Below, piece by piece: positions 1 to 7,380 of a stretch of DNA of 27,714 nt. This DNA is from an uncultured Anaerotruncus sp. GTDB taxonomy: Bacteria; Bacillota; Clostridia; Oscillospirales; CAG-272. A program made the position numbers and the translations under genes. The stretch covers positions 1-27,714 of the forward strand of contig CAJLZE010000028.1 in NCBI GenBank assembly GCA_905210995.1, in the 5' to 3' direction. The notes below the pieces were generated by a model. That model searched no databases, was not told the origin of the DNA, and worked only from the letters and a program-made list of their open reading frames with translations. The stretch's first letter is position 1, and each line of letters opens with the position of its first letter.

Positions 1-23
1 CGGGAATGTTTTTGCTTTTACTT

Positions 24-2174
24 TTACTTTGAGATGCTGTCTGTGCGGTAGATGAATTTAACGCTGCCGTTCATGCCGTCGGCAAGCCCTGTGTATGACT
101 TGTAGTCGGCTGCGACATCGGCTGTCGCCTTGACTCTGGTCAGAAGACCCGCAAGGTCGCCGTTGGCGGCGTCAACTATCTTCTGCACACCGGTCTCGTT
201 GAATTCCTTCAGTCCGTCGGAGAGCTTTCCGGCTCCGTCATGGAGCGCGGACACGCCCTCGGTGAGCGCGGGAGCACCGTTCTTCAGTGTCAGGATGCCG
301 CGGTAAAGCTCATCAATGCCGGAATTCAGATCGGCTGCGCCTTTTTTGAGCGCTGCCGCACCGCCGTTCAGCTTGTCGGCGCCGTCCTTCGCGGAATCGA
401 CACCGCCGGTGTAATCCGAAAGCCCGGTATAGAACTCGTTGTAGCTGTCAAGCTGAGCCTTGAGAGCGATTATGCTCTTGCGTCCGGCTGCGGCTTTTTC
501 CACGGCTGCGTTCATCTGCGCCCTGACCTCATCCGACTGCATATTCTGCTCTATGAGAAGCTTCGACTGCTCGTCGGTCTTTGCCTCTATCGTGGCGCGG
601 ATCTCGGGCGACTGCATCGTGGCCTCGGTTTTTGCCTTTATCGTGCTCTGCACGGCATCGCTCTTCATCCGCTCATCTACTGCGGCGGCGATCGCTTCCT
701 GCTGCGCCTTGCTTATCACGCCTGCGGCAACGCCGGCTTCATACTGTTCGCGGGTCATTCCCATCGCCGCAAGCACCTTTGTTTCGACCTCGGTGCGTAC
801 CGCCGCCGTCACCTTTGCCGTGACTTCCTTTTCGACTGCGGCTGTTACCGCATAGCTTATCTCACCGCGTTTGGCTTCGACGGCTGCGGTGACCTTTTCG
901 CGTGCCGTGCTTTCGGCAAGCGCCTTTACGTTTTCCTCGGCAAGCGAGGCAACAACGCCGTCAAGCACATCGCAGTAATTTTCTATCGTCAGCGTTGGGA
1001 CCTCAAGCCCCGCGTCGGCAAGCTGTTTGTTTGCCGTGGCAAGAAGGGAATCGAACACGCGGCGTGCGCCGTCATTGAGTGCGCCGCTGTTATCAGAGAG
1101 CTTTCCGAGTCCGTCGGCAAGCTCGGCGGCACCTGCCGCAAGCGTGCCGGCTCCGCCCTCGAGGGATGCAGCGCCGTTTTTGAGCTGTTCGGCTCCGGCT
1201 GCGAGCTTGTCGATGCCCGAGATCAGCTCGCCGGATTTTTCAAGCAGTGTGCCTAGCCCGTCGTAGAGCTGCGAGGCGCCGCTTGTGAGCTGACCCATAG
1301 CGTCTGTGAGCTTTGTGATCTGATCGGTGATCTCGGACGAGTCGAGCGCATCCGTGTTGAGCTTGCCGAACAGGTCGCTCACCGCGACCGTCACGGTGTT
1401 GGTCATTTTAAATTCGGTCGCGTCGGCGGTGACTTCGACATAGTCGGGGATGCTGTATTTTTCGGCATCTATGCCGAGGTTGCTGCCGAGGCCGGGGAAT
1501 GCGATGCCCACGACTGCCGTACGGTCGCCGTCGTTCACGAGCTTGCCGTTTTCGACCTCAACGTTTTTGAAAACGTCGCCGTCGAGCAGCATTCCCGTCA
1601 TCATTGCAAACGGAACGTATATCTTTTCCTTTTTGCCGTCTATCTCAACGGTCTCATAGAGATCGTTGCGGTAGTCGAAGCGTATCGTTATGCGTCCGCT
1701 CTTTCCGGCGAGCTCTTCTGCCGATATCGGCTTTCCGTCGAGCTTATATGAAACGCTGAGCTTTACCGGCAGTTCCTTGTCGCTGTCACCGCGGCAGTAG
1801 ATGTCGTTGCCCTCGGCGTTCCAGACACGCACATTGTCGCCGCCTGCGGTGTATGTTTCGTCGCCCTTGACGTTTATGACGTCGGAAAGGCTCCCCTTGT
1901 CGGTGATGGTGGTGCTTCCGGAATTGTTTTTGATCCAGTCGCTGACGATTATCTTTTTCACGCTGCCGTCGGCGTTGGCGAGAACGTAGACGGTCTCGTT
2001 TTTTGTCGCGTCTGCGGTCTCTTCGGGACGGACGAGGGCGGGCGCGTCATTCTTTCCGGTGTTCTCCGTATTTTTGGCGGAGCCGAGGGAATATGCGGTA
2101 AGTCCCGCGCTACCCGCAACGAGGACCGCCGCGCAGATTATGCCGGCAAGCGGCTTTGCAAATTTGATCTTCAT
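24..2174 (-). CDS. Anchored extracytoplasmic LxxG heptad-repeat protein
   Basis: A 716-residue protein with one hydrophobic N-terminal segment (about residues 9-30) that can serve as signal peptide or membrane anchor. There is no C-terminal membrane segment, so the rest should lie outside the membrane. Two blocks of heptads of the form LxxGxxxLxxG lie at about 295-370 and 590-665. They flank an Ala/Glu/Lys-rich, probably long-helical stretch (about 420-565). The heptads match what is known as the xxxLxxG repeat, also seen in the outer part of YhgE/Pip-type proteins. The start has a GAGGAG-like ribosome site 7-8 bases upstream. The gene begins 18 bases after the MMPL transporter gene, so it is surely co-transcribed with it. 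I infer an extracellular partner of the transporter, perhaps spanning or sensing the cell wall. Its biochemical role is not known to me. Confidence 0.85.
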   Translation of the reverse strand: MKIKFAKPLAGIICAAVLVAGSAGLTAYSLGSAKNTENTGKNDAPALVRPEETADATKNETVYVLANADGSVKKIIVSDWIKNNSGSTTITDKGSLSDVINVKGDETYTAGGDNVRVWNAEGNDIYCRGDSDKELPVKLSVSYKLDGKPISAEELAGKSGRITIRFDYRNDLYETVEIDGKKEKIYVPFAMMTGMLLDGDVFKNVEVENGKLVNDGDRTAVVGIAFPGLGSNLGIDAEKYSIPDYVEVTADATEFKMTNTVTVAVSDLFGKLNTDALDSSEITDQITKLTDAMGQLTSGASQLYDGLGTLLEKSGELISGIDKLAAGAEQLKNGAASLEGGAGTLAAGAAELADGLGKLSDNSGALNDGARRVFDSLLATANKQLADAGLEVPTLTIENYCDVLDGVVASLAEENVKALAESTAREKVTAAVEAKRGEISYAVTAAVEKEVTAKVTAAVRTEVETKVLAAMGMTREQYEAGVAAGVISKAQQEAIAAAVDERMKSDAVQSTIKAKTEATMQSPEIRATIEAKTDEQSKLLIEQNMQSDEVRAQMNAAVEKAAAGRKSIIALKAQLDSYNEFYTGLSDYTGGVDSAKDGADKLNGGAAALKKGAADLNSGIDELYRGILTLKNGAPALTEGVSALHDGAGKLSDGLKEFNETGVQKIVDAANGDLAGLLTRVKATADVAADYKSYTGLADGMNGSVKFIYRTDSISK

Positions 2175-2192
2175 GATTGATTACTCCTCTCT

Positions 2193-4295
2193 TCAGGCTT
2201 GTGTTTCGTTTTTTTCTTTCTTCTTTTTCAAAAGCACGCGCAGATCAAGCGTTGTCGCGCACACTGCTTTGTCGCAGAGCAGAAGGAGCGCGGGAAGTAT
2301 GAATATAACGCAGAGCATACTTACTACGGCGCCGCGTGCCATCAGCATGCACATCGAGCTGATGATGTCGATGTCGGAGTACACCGCCACACCGAAGGTC
2401 GCGGCGAAAAGTCCCATGCCGGAAACGATTATCGAGGGGATGGACGTTGCAAGAGCCGTCGTAACGCTCTCGCGCTTGTCATGCCCGCCGAGGCGCTCGG
2501 CTTTGTATCTTGTGGTCATGAGTATCGCGTAGTCCACCGTTGCGCCGAGCTGTATCGTGCTGATGCAGATAGGTGCGATGAAGGGCAGCGACTGACCGAG
2601 GTAGTGGGGAAGTCCGAGGTTTATGAATATTGCAAGCTCAATGACCGCTATGAGTATGAAGGGCAGTGATATGCTCTTTTCGACAATGGCTATGATGATG
2701 AATATTGCAGCTATCGACACGGCATTGACGACCTGAAAGTCGCGGTCGGTCGTTTCTATCATATCCTTCATGCACGGCGCCTCACCGATGAGCATTCCGG
2801 TGGGATCGTATTTTTTGAGTATCTTATTGAGGCTGTCTATCTGGGTGTTCACACTGTCGCTTGCGACCTTGTATTCGGAGTTGATGAGAAGCAGCTCCCA
2901 TTTGTCGCTTTTGAGTATTTCGCGGATGCTGTCGGGCAGTATCTCCTCGGGCACGCGGGAGCCGAGGACGGACTCAAGACCCAGAACGTATTTCACGCCG
3001 TCGACATCCTCCATTTCGTCGATCATTCCGCGCACAGATTTTGACGGGAGCTTTGAATCGACGAGCACCATATGCGTGGACGCAATGTCGAAATCCTCTG
3101 AGAGCTTGGAGTTTGCGATAACGTACTCCATATCCTCGGGCAGGCACTGACCCATGTCATAGTAGACCTCGTTGTTCGTCTCGCGGTAGCCGTAATATGC
3201 GGGCGGGATGAGGAGGGCGAAAATAACGAGAAATACGGGGAATATCTTTACGACGCCGCGCGAGAGCTTTGTCATATCGGGGATGAGAGAACGGTGCTTT
3301 GTTGCGCGCAGCGGCTTGTCAAGGACAAGTATCATTGCGGGCAGGACGGTAACGCAGCCGATCACGCCGAGGACGACGCCCTTTGCCATTACTATGCCGA
3401 GGTCGCGCCCGAGGGTGAAGGTCATAAAGCAGAGAGCCGCAAAGCCCGCGACCGTTGTGATAGAGCTGCCGATGACCGAGGTGAGCGTTTCGTGTATCGC
3501 AGCCGCCATTGCCTCATTTCTGTCTTCGGTATGTTCACGCTGCTCGTTGTAGCTGTGCCAGAGGAATATGGAATAGTCCATCGTTACGGCAAGCTGGAGC
3601 ACCGCGGACAGCGCTTTTGTTATATAGGATATCTCGCCGAAGAAATAGTTCGTTCCGAGGTTGAGAAGTATCATCATGCCGATCGAGGCAAGGAACACGA
3701 ACGGAACGAGCCAGCCGTCAAGAAACATCAGCATTGCAAGACAGGCAAACAGAACGGCAAGACCGACATATACCGGTTCCTCAGCCTCGCAGAGGTCCTT
3801 GAGGTCGGTCACGAGCGCCGACATGCCGGAGACGAAGCACTGCTTGCCGGCGATGCTGCGTATCTCGCGTATCGCGTCCATCGTCACGTCGGCCGAGGTC
3901 GATGTGTCAAAGAATACCGCGAGCATCGTCGAATGGTCGGTGTTGAACTCGTTGTATATCTCGTCGGGCAAAAGCTCCATGGGGATGCTGAGGTCGGCAA
4001 GAGTCGAGTACCAGAGCACCGTTTCAACATGATCGACTGTTTTTATTTTGTCGCAAAGCGCCGCAACGTCCTTTTCGGGCATATCCTCAACGATTATCAG
4101 CGAGAAGGCGCCTTTGCCGAAATCCTCGAGCAGCTCGTTCTGACCGATGACCGTGTCGATATCGGCCGGCAGGTAGTCGAGCATATCATAGTTGATCCTT
4201 GTGCCGAGCATTCCGAATACCGACGGTACCATAAGAATGAGAGCAAGGATCAGGATCGGAACGCGGTATTTTACGACCGCTCTTGAAAAACGCAT
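2193..4295 (-). CDS. MMPL/RND-family transporter
   Basis: A 700-residue RND-superfamily exporter of the MMPL type with two tandem repeats. Each repeat has an N-terminal helix, a large extracytoplasmic loop (about 31-170 and 370-520) and a bundle of five helices. The proton-relay Asp-Tyr pairs that mark MMPL proteins are present in both halves: TMDY at about D240 and TVDY at about D588. Such proteins move lipids, hydrophobic compounds or drugs by proton coupling. The length is typical for the compact Gram-positive form. It lies between an HdeD-like gene (42 bases upstream) and the heptad-repeat gene (18 bases downstream). This suggests one operon in which the heptad protein acts as the outer partner. 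The substrate cannot be read from the sequence. An AAAGGA site precedes the start. Confidence 0.93.
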   Translation of the reverse strand: MRFSRAVVKYRVPILILALILMVPSVFGMLGTRINYDMLDYLPADIDTVIGQNELLEDFGKGAFSLIIVEDMPEKDVAALCDKIKTVDHVETVLWYSTLADLSIPMELLPDEIYNEFNTDHSTMLAVFFDTSTSADVTMDAIREIRSIAGKQCFVSGMSALVTDLKDLCEAEEPVYVGLAVLFACLAMLMFLDGWLVPFVFLASIGMMILLNLGTNYFFGEISYITKALSAVLQLAVTMDYSIFLWHSYNEQREHTEDRNEAMAAAIHETLTSVIGSSITTVAGFAALCFMTFTLGRDLGIVMAKGVVLGVIGCVTVLPAMILVLDKPLRATKHRSLIPDMTKLSRGVVKIFPVFLVIFALLIPPAYYGYRETNNEVYYDMGQCLPEDMEYVIANSKLSEDFDIASTHMVLVDSKLPSKSVRGMIDEMEDVDGVKYVLGLESVLGSRVPEEILPDSIREILKSDKWELLLINSEYKVASDSVNTQIDSLNKILKKYDPTGMLIGEAPCMKDMIETTDRDFQVVNAVSIAAIFIIIAIVEKSISLPFILIAVIELAIFINLGLPHYLGQSLPFIAPICISTIQLGATVDYAILMTTRYKAERLGGHDKRESVTTALATSIPSIIVSGMGLFAATFGVAVYSDIDIISSMCMLMARGAVVSMLCVIFILPALLLLCDKAVCATTLDLRVLLKKKKEKNETQA

Positions 4296-4337
4296 TTCAT
4301 ATTTGTCCTTTCTTTGATGTGATGAGCTGTCCCTCAG

Positions 4338-4931
4338 TCATTCTTCGGTCCATTCCGCTTCAATGACGTCGGGCTGCTGATGGCGGATTATCTTTACGGC
4401 GGTGAGCACCGTCGAAAGGCTCATGATGCCCTCGGCAAGCAGCGATATACCGAGGAGAACGACGAGCAGCCTGCTGCCATCGCCGGGGCGAATGAGCAGA
4501 AGCAGCCCGCACACCGCGGTGACTATCGCAATGGCAAGTATCAGCCACCACTCGCGTATGCCGAAGCGCCGTGCCTCGGCGGATATGCGCATTCTGAACA
4601 GGCTGTCGGTCAGGATATAAAGCCCGGTCGAAACGCAGATGAACGTCATGAGGCTGTCGGGGCGCGTCAGCATTATGACGCCGAGGACGATGAGCAGTAT
4701 ACCGAGCGGCAGATCATACTGGAACGCCAGCCGGTAGAGATCCTTTGAAAAGTAACCTACAAGTCTCACGCACCCGAACGCGGCGGCTATGACACCGCAT
4801 ATGATGCCGAGTATTTTTGCCGATATATCGGGCAGGACGATGAGCACGATCCCGAACGCACATAGCGCGAGCGACATTACAATGTAGCCCACCTTGGCTG
4901 TCCTCATCGGAGCCGTTGAACGCAGTCGCAT
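4338..4931 (-). CDS. HdeD/DUF308-like six-helix membrane protein
   Basis: A 197-residue integral membrane protein with about six hydrophobic segments in three helical hairpins and an acidic C-terminus, as in the HdeD/DUF308 family. In enterobacteria HdeD is linked to acid resistance; in Firmicutes the role is unknown. I chose the ATG at 4931 because a strong GGAGG site sits eight bases upstream. Reading back to the in-frame ATG at 5006 would run through both a strong promoter and the terminator of the preceding gene. It is the first gene of a three-gene operon with the MMPL transporter and the heptad-repeat protein. A helper role in the same envelope function is likely but unproven. Confidence 0.85.
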   Translation of the reverse strand: MRLRSTAPMRTAKVGYIVMSLALCAFGIVLIVLPDISAKILGIICGVIAAAFGCVRLVGYFSKDLYRLAFQYDLPLGILLIVLGVIMLTRPDSLMTFICVSTGLYILTDSLFRMRISAEARRFGIREWWLILAIAIVTAVCGLLLLIRPGDGSRLLVVLLGISLLAEGIMSLSTVLTAVKIIRHQQPDVIEAEWTEE

Positions 4932-4970
4932 TTGAATTCCTCCTTCCGTGCGATCGTTTTCACAACACAA

Positions 4971-4999
4971 AGTATACAGCGGCGCGGGCGTTTTGCCAA
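4971..4999 (-). promoter_or_regulatory. Sigma-A promoter of the HdeD-MMPL-heptad operon
   Basis: On the minus strand a -35 box TTGGCA (4999-4994) and a -10 box TATACT (4976-4971) are separated by exactly 17 bases. The box lies about 40 bases before the HdeD-like start and just after the terminator of the TetR gene, so the operon is transcribed independently of its presumed regulator. I saw no convincing TetR-type palindrome in it. Confidence 0.8.
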
Positions 5000-5003
5000 T
5001 GGA

Positions 5004-5040
5004 CAAAAAAAGCCCCGCTGCCGTAATTTCAGACAGCGGG
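5004..5040 (-). terminator. Intrinsic terminator of the TetR-family gene
   Basis: Read on the minus strand: CCCGCTG, a 13-base loop region, CAGCGGG, then GCTTTTTTTG. The perfect 7-bp GC-rich stem and the T run form a standard Rho-independent terminator 36 bases after the TetR stop codon. Confidence 0.85.
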
Positions 5041-5075
5041 TATTGTTTTGCCTATTTTTCAGCTTTGTTATCCGG

Positions 5076-5642
5076 TCATGAGCCGCCGCGTTCGCGGCAG
5101 CGGTTGATAAGCTCTGCGGAAAGACCGCGGCAAAGTGAGGTTATGTATTTTATTTCTTCGATGGCGTCGTCCTTCATTCCGTTTTCTATCCAGTCGAACG
5201 AAAGCCCGAACAGCTCGCACTTGAGAAAGCGAATTGCAGCGGCGCGGTCGCGCTCGCCTACGTCCTCGCGCCCGAATACCGTGTCAAGGTAGGTCGCAAC
5301 GACGTACTCGCATATTTTCATGAGATAACGCTCGTAAATGTCGCGGTTGACCGAATTGTAGATGTGAAGCACCGCGCGCTTGTTTTCGAGCGTGAACCTC
5401 AGTGCAACACACACGCATTCATCTATCGAGCTTATCGTGGGGTATTTCGAAATGAGGGAATCTATCTCTTCCTTCACGATCTCTTCGATAAGGTCCGGAA
5501 TGTCGCGGTAGTGATAGTAAAAGGAGTTGCGGTTGATGCCGCAGTCCTCAACTATACTTCTGACGCTTATTTTGTTGAGCGGCTGTTCGTTCAGAAGCTT
5601 TATGAATGACGTTTTGATAGCCTGCTTTGTAAAGTTCGCCAT
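5076..5642 (-). CDS. TetR/AcrR-family transcriptional regulator
   Basis: A 188-residue regulator with an N-terminal TetR helix-turn-helix at about residues 22-50. The recognition segment GINRNSFYYHYRD and the preceding ISVRSIVEDC helix match the family closely. The C-terminal ligand-binding part (about 60-188) resembles the DhaS-type TetR_C subgroup common in Firmicutes. It sits directly upstream of, and in the same direction as, the HdeD-MMPL-heptad operon, but is separated from it by a terminator and a fresh promoter. The usual arrangement makes it a local repressor that releases on binding an effector, possibly the transporter substrate. That is inference from position. It starts with ATG after a GA/GC-rich leader without a clear Shine-Dalgarno site. 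Confidence 0.9.
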   Translation of the reverse strand: MANFTKQAIKTSFIKLLNEQPLNKISVRSIVEDCGINRNSFYYHYRDIPDLIEEIVKEEIDSLISKYPTISSIDECVCVALRFTLENKRAVLHIYNSVNRDIYERYLMKICEYVVATYLDTVFGREDVGERDRAAAIRFLKCELFGLSFDWIENGMKDDAIEEIKYITSLCRGLSAELINRCRERGGS

Positions 5643-5701
5643 GTGCGCCCCCTCGCGGAAATATTCCGGTCTTTCTTTTATCGTATGTTCTTTATATCGG
5701 G

Positions 5702-5730
5702 ATTATAACATGAAAATAATAATTAATAAT
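5702..5730 (-). promoter_or_regulatory. Possible promoter of the TetR-family gene
   Basis: On the minus strand a perfect -10 hexamer TATAAT lies at 5707-5702, about 60 bases before the start codon. The -35 position (5730-5725) holds only ATTATT inside a very A/T-rich tract that contains a direct repeat of TAATAAT. It may be a weak promoter helped by upstream A/T-rich DNA. Confidence 0.4.
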
Positions 5731-5784
5731 TAAATTTATGAGGTGATTTTATTTCCGAGAGGATAATTCGGCATTAACCGGACG

Positions 5785-7104
5785 TCAGTGTGCGGCACGC
5801 GCGGGTCTTATCATGCGCAGCGCCGCATATGCGGCAACGAGAGCCTCGGTTATCGGCATTGCAAACCACACCGCATCTCCGCCCGCAACGGCAGGGAGCG
5901 CCAGTATCAGCGCGCCGCTTATCACGATGCCGCGGGCTATCGACACTGCCATAGATGTGCGCGTTTTCATCGTCGCCTGAAAATAATATGTCGAATAAAC
6001 ATTGAAGGGCAAAAGCAGGAAGGATATCGAGTATATGCGCACGATGCGCGGTGCCGCCGCGAGCACCGATTCCGTCGGAGTCATGAACAGGCGGATGATG
6101 ACGTTCGGAAAAGCCTCGGGGAGCGCCGTCCAGAGCACGCCCAGCACCGCACAGGTGATGATGCTGTATCTGAGCGCCGTGCGTGTGCGTTCGTGCAGTC
6201 CCGCACCGTAATTCTGCGATATTATCGGCTGTGCTGCCTGACCGACGCCGTATGCGCAGCACTGCACGAATGTGCTGACAGTCACTATCACGCCGTATAT
6301 CGCAAGAGCATCGGAGCCGAGGTGTTTCATCACCTGAAGATTGAAGAGCATCGTCATAACGCCCATCGCAACGTCAACTATAAAGGACGAAAAACCGCTC
6401 GCGGATATCTCCGCCGCGGCGCGGAGAGGAGCAGCCGGCAGGGTGAAATGCAGGGTGTTCTTTTTGCGCACAAAATGAAGGAGCATTATCAGCACGGATA
6501 TCGAGGCGCCGAGTGCGGTCGCAATGCCCGCGCCCTCAATTCCCATGTCGAGGGTGAATACAAAAAAGTAGTCGCCGAAAACATTGAAAACACCGCCGAT
6601 GATGACCGATGCGGTGGCAAGTCCCGGGTCGGAGTCGTTGCGCAGGAACGCCGAGAGGATGCCGGTAAAGACGTACACCGGTACGGTGAGGAGCGGCGCG
6701 CGCAGATAGCGTCGGCAGAGAGGGAGGAGAAGGTCGTCGGCTCCGAACAGGCGGAGCAGAGGGTCTTCGAGGAAAAAGAGAAGCAGCCACAGTACCGCCG
6801 AGATGACACCGCCGTATATCACCGAGGCGGTGAAATAACCGTCGGCGCGTTTTTTGTTTCCGTCGGCACCGCGCGCCACCGCATACAGCACCGAGCCGCC
6901 GATGCCGGTGAGCAGGCCGAAGCTGTAAACGATATTCCATACGGGCGATATCACCGCCATTGCCGCCGAGCCGTCGGGACCGTGGTACTGACCTATCATT
7001 ATCATATCGACCAGTCCGTATACGCTCGTTATGAACGCGCTGCCGAATGAACTTAAGAGAAATTTGCGGTAAAGATAACCGACCTTGTCGTTGAGAAGAT
7101 CCAT
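5785..7104 (-). CDS. MATE-family multidrug/cation antiporter
   Basis: A 439-residue, 12-helix transporter of the multidrug and toxic compound extrusion family, in the MepA/DinF-like branch. Family features are the N-terminal FITSVYGLVDMIMIGQ segment and the RNDSDPGLAT...GGVFNVFGDYFF segment at about residues 155-190. These carriers export cationic or aromatic compounds using Na+ or H+ gradients. The ATG at 7104 is chosen for its AAAGGAGG site seven bases upstream. Longer in-frame readings run back through the leader and the promoter and have no protein-like character. It is transcribed divergently from brnQ and has its own consensus promoter. A structured 5' leader suggests control by transcription attenuation. 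Confidence 0.93.
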   Translation of the reverse strand: MDLLNDKVGYLYRKFLLSSFGSAFITSVYGLVDMIMIGQYHGPDGSAAMAVISPVWNIVYSFGLLTGIGGSVLYAVARGADGNKKRADGYFTASVIYGGVISAVLWLLLFFLEDPLLRLFGADDLLLPLCRRYLRAPLLTVPVYVFTGILSAFLRNDSDPGLATASVIIGGVFNVFGDYFFVFTLDMGIEGAGIATALGASISVLIMLLHFVRKKNTLHFTLPAAPLRAAAEISASGFSSFIVDVAMGVMTMLFNLQVMKHLGSDALAIYGVIVTVSTFVQCCAYGVGQAAQPIISQNYGAGLHERTRTALRYSIITCAVLGVLWTALPEAFPNVIIRLFMTPTESVLAAAPRIVRIYSISFLLLPFNVYSTYYFQATMKTRTSMAVSIARGIVISGALILALPAVAGGDAVWFAMPITEALVAAYAALRMIRPARAAH

Positions 7105-7121
7105 TTTTACCTCCTTTGATG

Positions 7122-7217
7122 CATATAAAAATAAAGACCGGAAAGGAACAGGCATCTCAGCCTGCCACCTTATCCGGCGCGTTATTTCCGATGAATAACT
7201 TGCCCTCCGAGTGAGCG
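7122..7217 (-). promoter_or_regulatory. Structured 5' leader of the MATE gene; candidate attenuator or riboswitch
   Basis: The minus-strand transcript should start near 7217. It first forms a small hairpin (GUUAUU at 7199-7194 with AAUAAC at 7186-7181). A larger stem follows: 7177-7168 (CCGGAUAAGG) pairs with 7146-7138 (CCUUUCCGG), leaving one U bulged. It is topped by 7165-7160 pairing with 7153-7148 around a UGAGAU loop. This stem runs directly into UCUUUAUUUUUAU, so it has the form of an intrinsic terminator placed before the coding start. An upstream segment, UCGGAGGG (7210-7203), can pair with CUUUCCGG (7145-7138) and so compete with the terminator. I could not match it to a named riboswitch class. 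Confidence 0.55.
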
Positions 7218-7222
7218 TTTTT

Positions 7223-7251
7223 ATTATAACCGTTTCACGGACAAATGTCAA
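7223..7251 (-). promoter_or_regulatory. Consensus sigma-A promoter of the MATE gene
   Basis: On the minus strand TTGACA (7251-7246), 17 bases, TATAAT (7228-7223): a perfect consensus promoter. The spacer carries the small palindrome CCGTGAAACGG (7240-7230). The distance from here to the start codon, about 120 bases, leaves room for the leader structure. Confidence 0.9.
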
Positions 7252-7272
7252 GAGCAAAACACGCTGTAATTT

Positions 7273-7298
7273 TGCAATTTGGTGTTGACAGAATTGCA
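7273..7298. repeat. Inverted repeat bracketing the brnQ -35 box; candidate operator
   Basis: TGCAATT (7273-7279) and AATTGCA (7292-7298) are perfect 7-base inverted repeats with 12 bases between them. Their centres are 19 bp apart, close to two helical turns. The brnQ -35 hexamer lies exactly between the arms, so a dimeric protein bound here would block or modulate RNA polymerase. The protein is unknown. Confidence 0.45.
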
Positions 7299-7313
7299 TA
7301 TCCATAATATAAT
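7285..7313 (+). promoter_or_regulatory. Consensus sigma-A promoter of brnQ
   Basis: TTGACA (7285-7290), 17 bases, TATAAT (7308-7313). Transcription should begin near 7320 and leaves a leader of about 60 bases with a short AGCCG/CGGCT hairpin before the start codon. Confidence 0.9.
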
Positions 7314-7380
7314 AATAAATAATTACTTTCGCTCGGGAGCCGCGTGACGGCTGCGGTGATACAGAAAGGTATTTACACTT

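Noticed and set aside
240..1256. Plus-strand reading frame of 338 codons opposite the heptad-repeat gene
   Set aside because: It is the complement of a well-supported gene. Its composition reflects the GC-rich third positions of the true frame and it has no recognisable domain. The same holds for the long frames at 3294-4286, 5788-7050, 9481-10830 and 22177-23163.
5705..5784. Terminator after the MATE gene
   Set aside because: Only a 4-bp CCGA/TCGG pairing with a loose A/T-rich sequence is present; too weak to call.
7122..7217. Thiamine pyrophosphate riboswitch before the MATE gene
   Set aside because: The leader has GGCTGAGATGCC and GGATAA pieces that recall the THI element, but they occur in the wrong order and the other conserved stems are missing.
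7122..7217. Erm-like leader peptide controlling the MATE gene
   Set aside because: There is a GGAGGG that could be a ribosome site, but no ATG, GTG or TTG lies at a workable distance, and no short frame with a proper start was found.
7261..7284. CodY box upstream of brnQ
   Set aside because: AATTTTGCAATTT matches only the first half of the CodY consensus; the inverted repeat with AATTGCA explains the sequence better.
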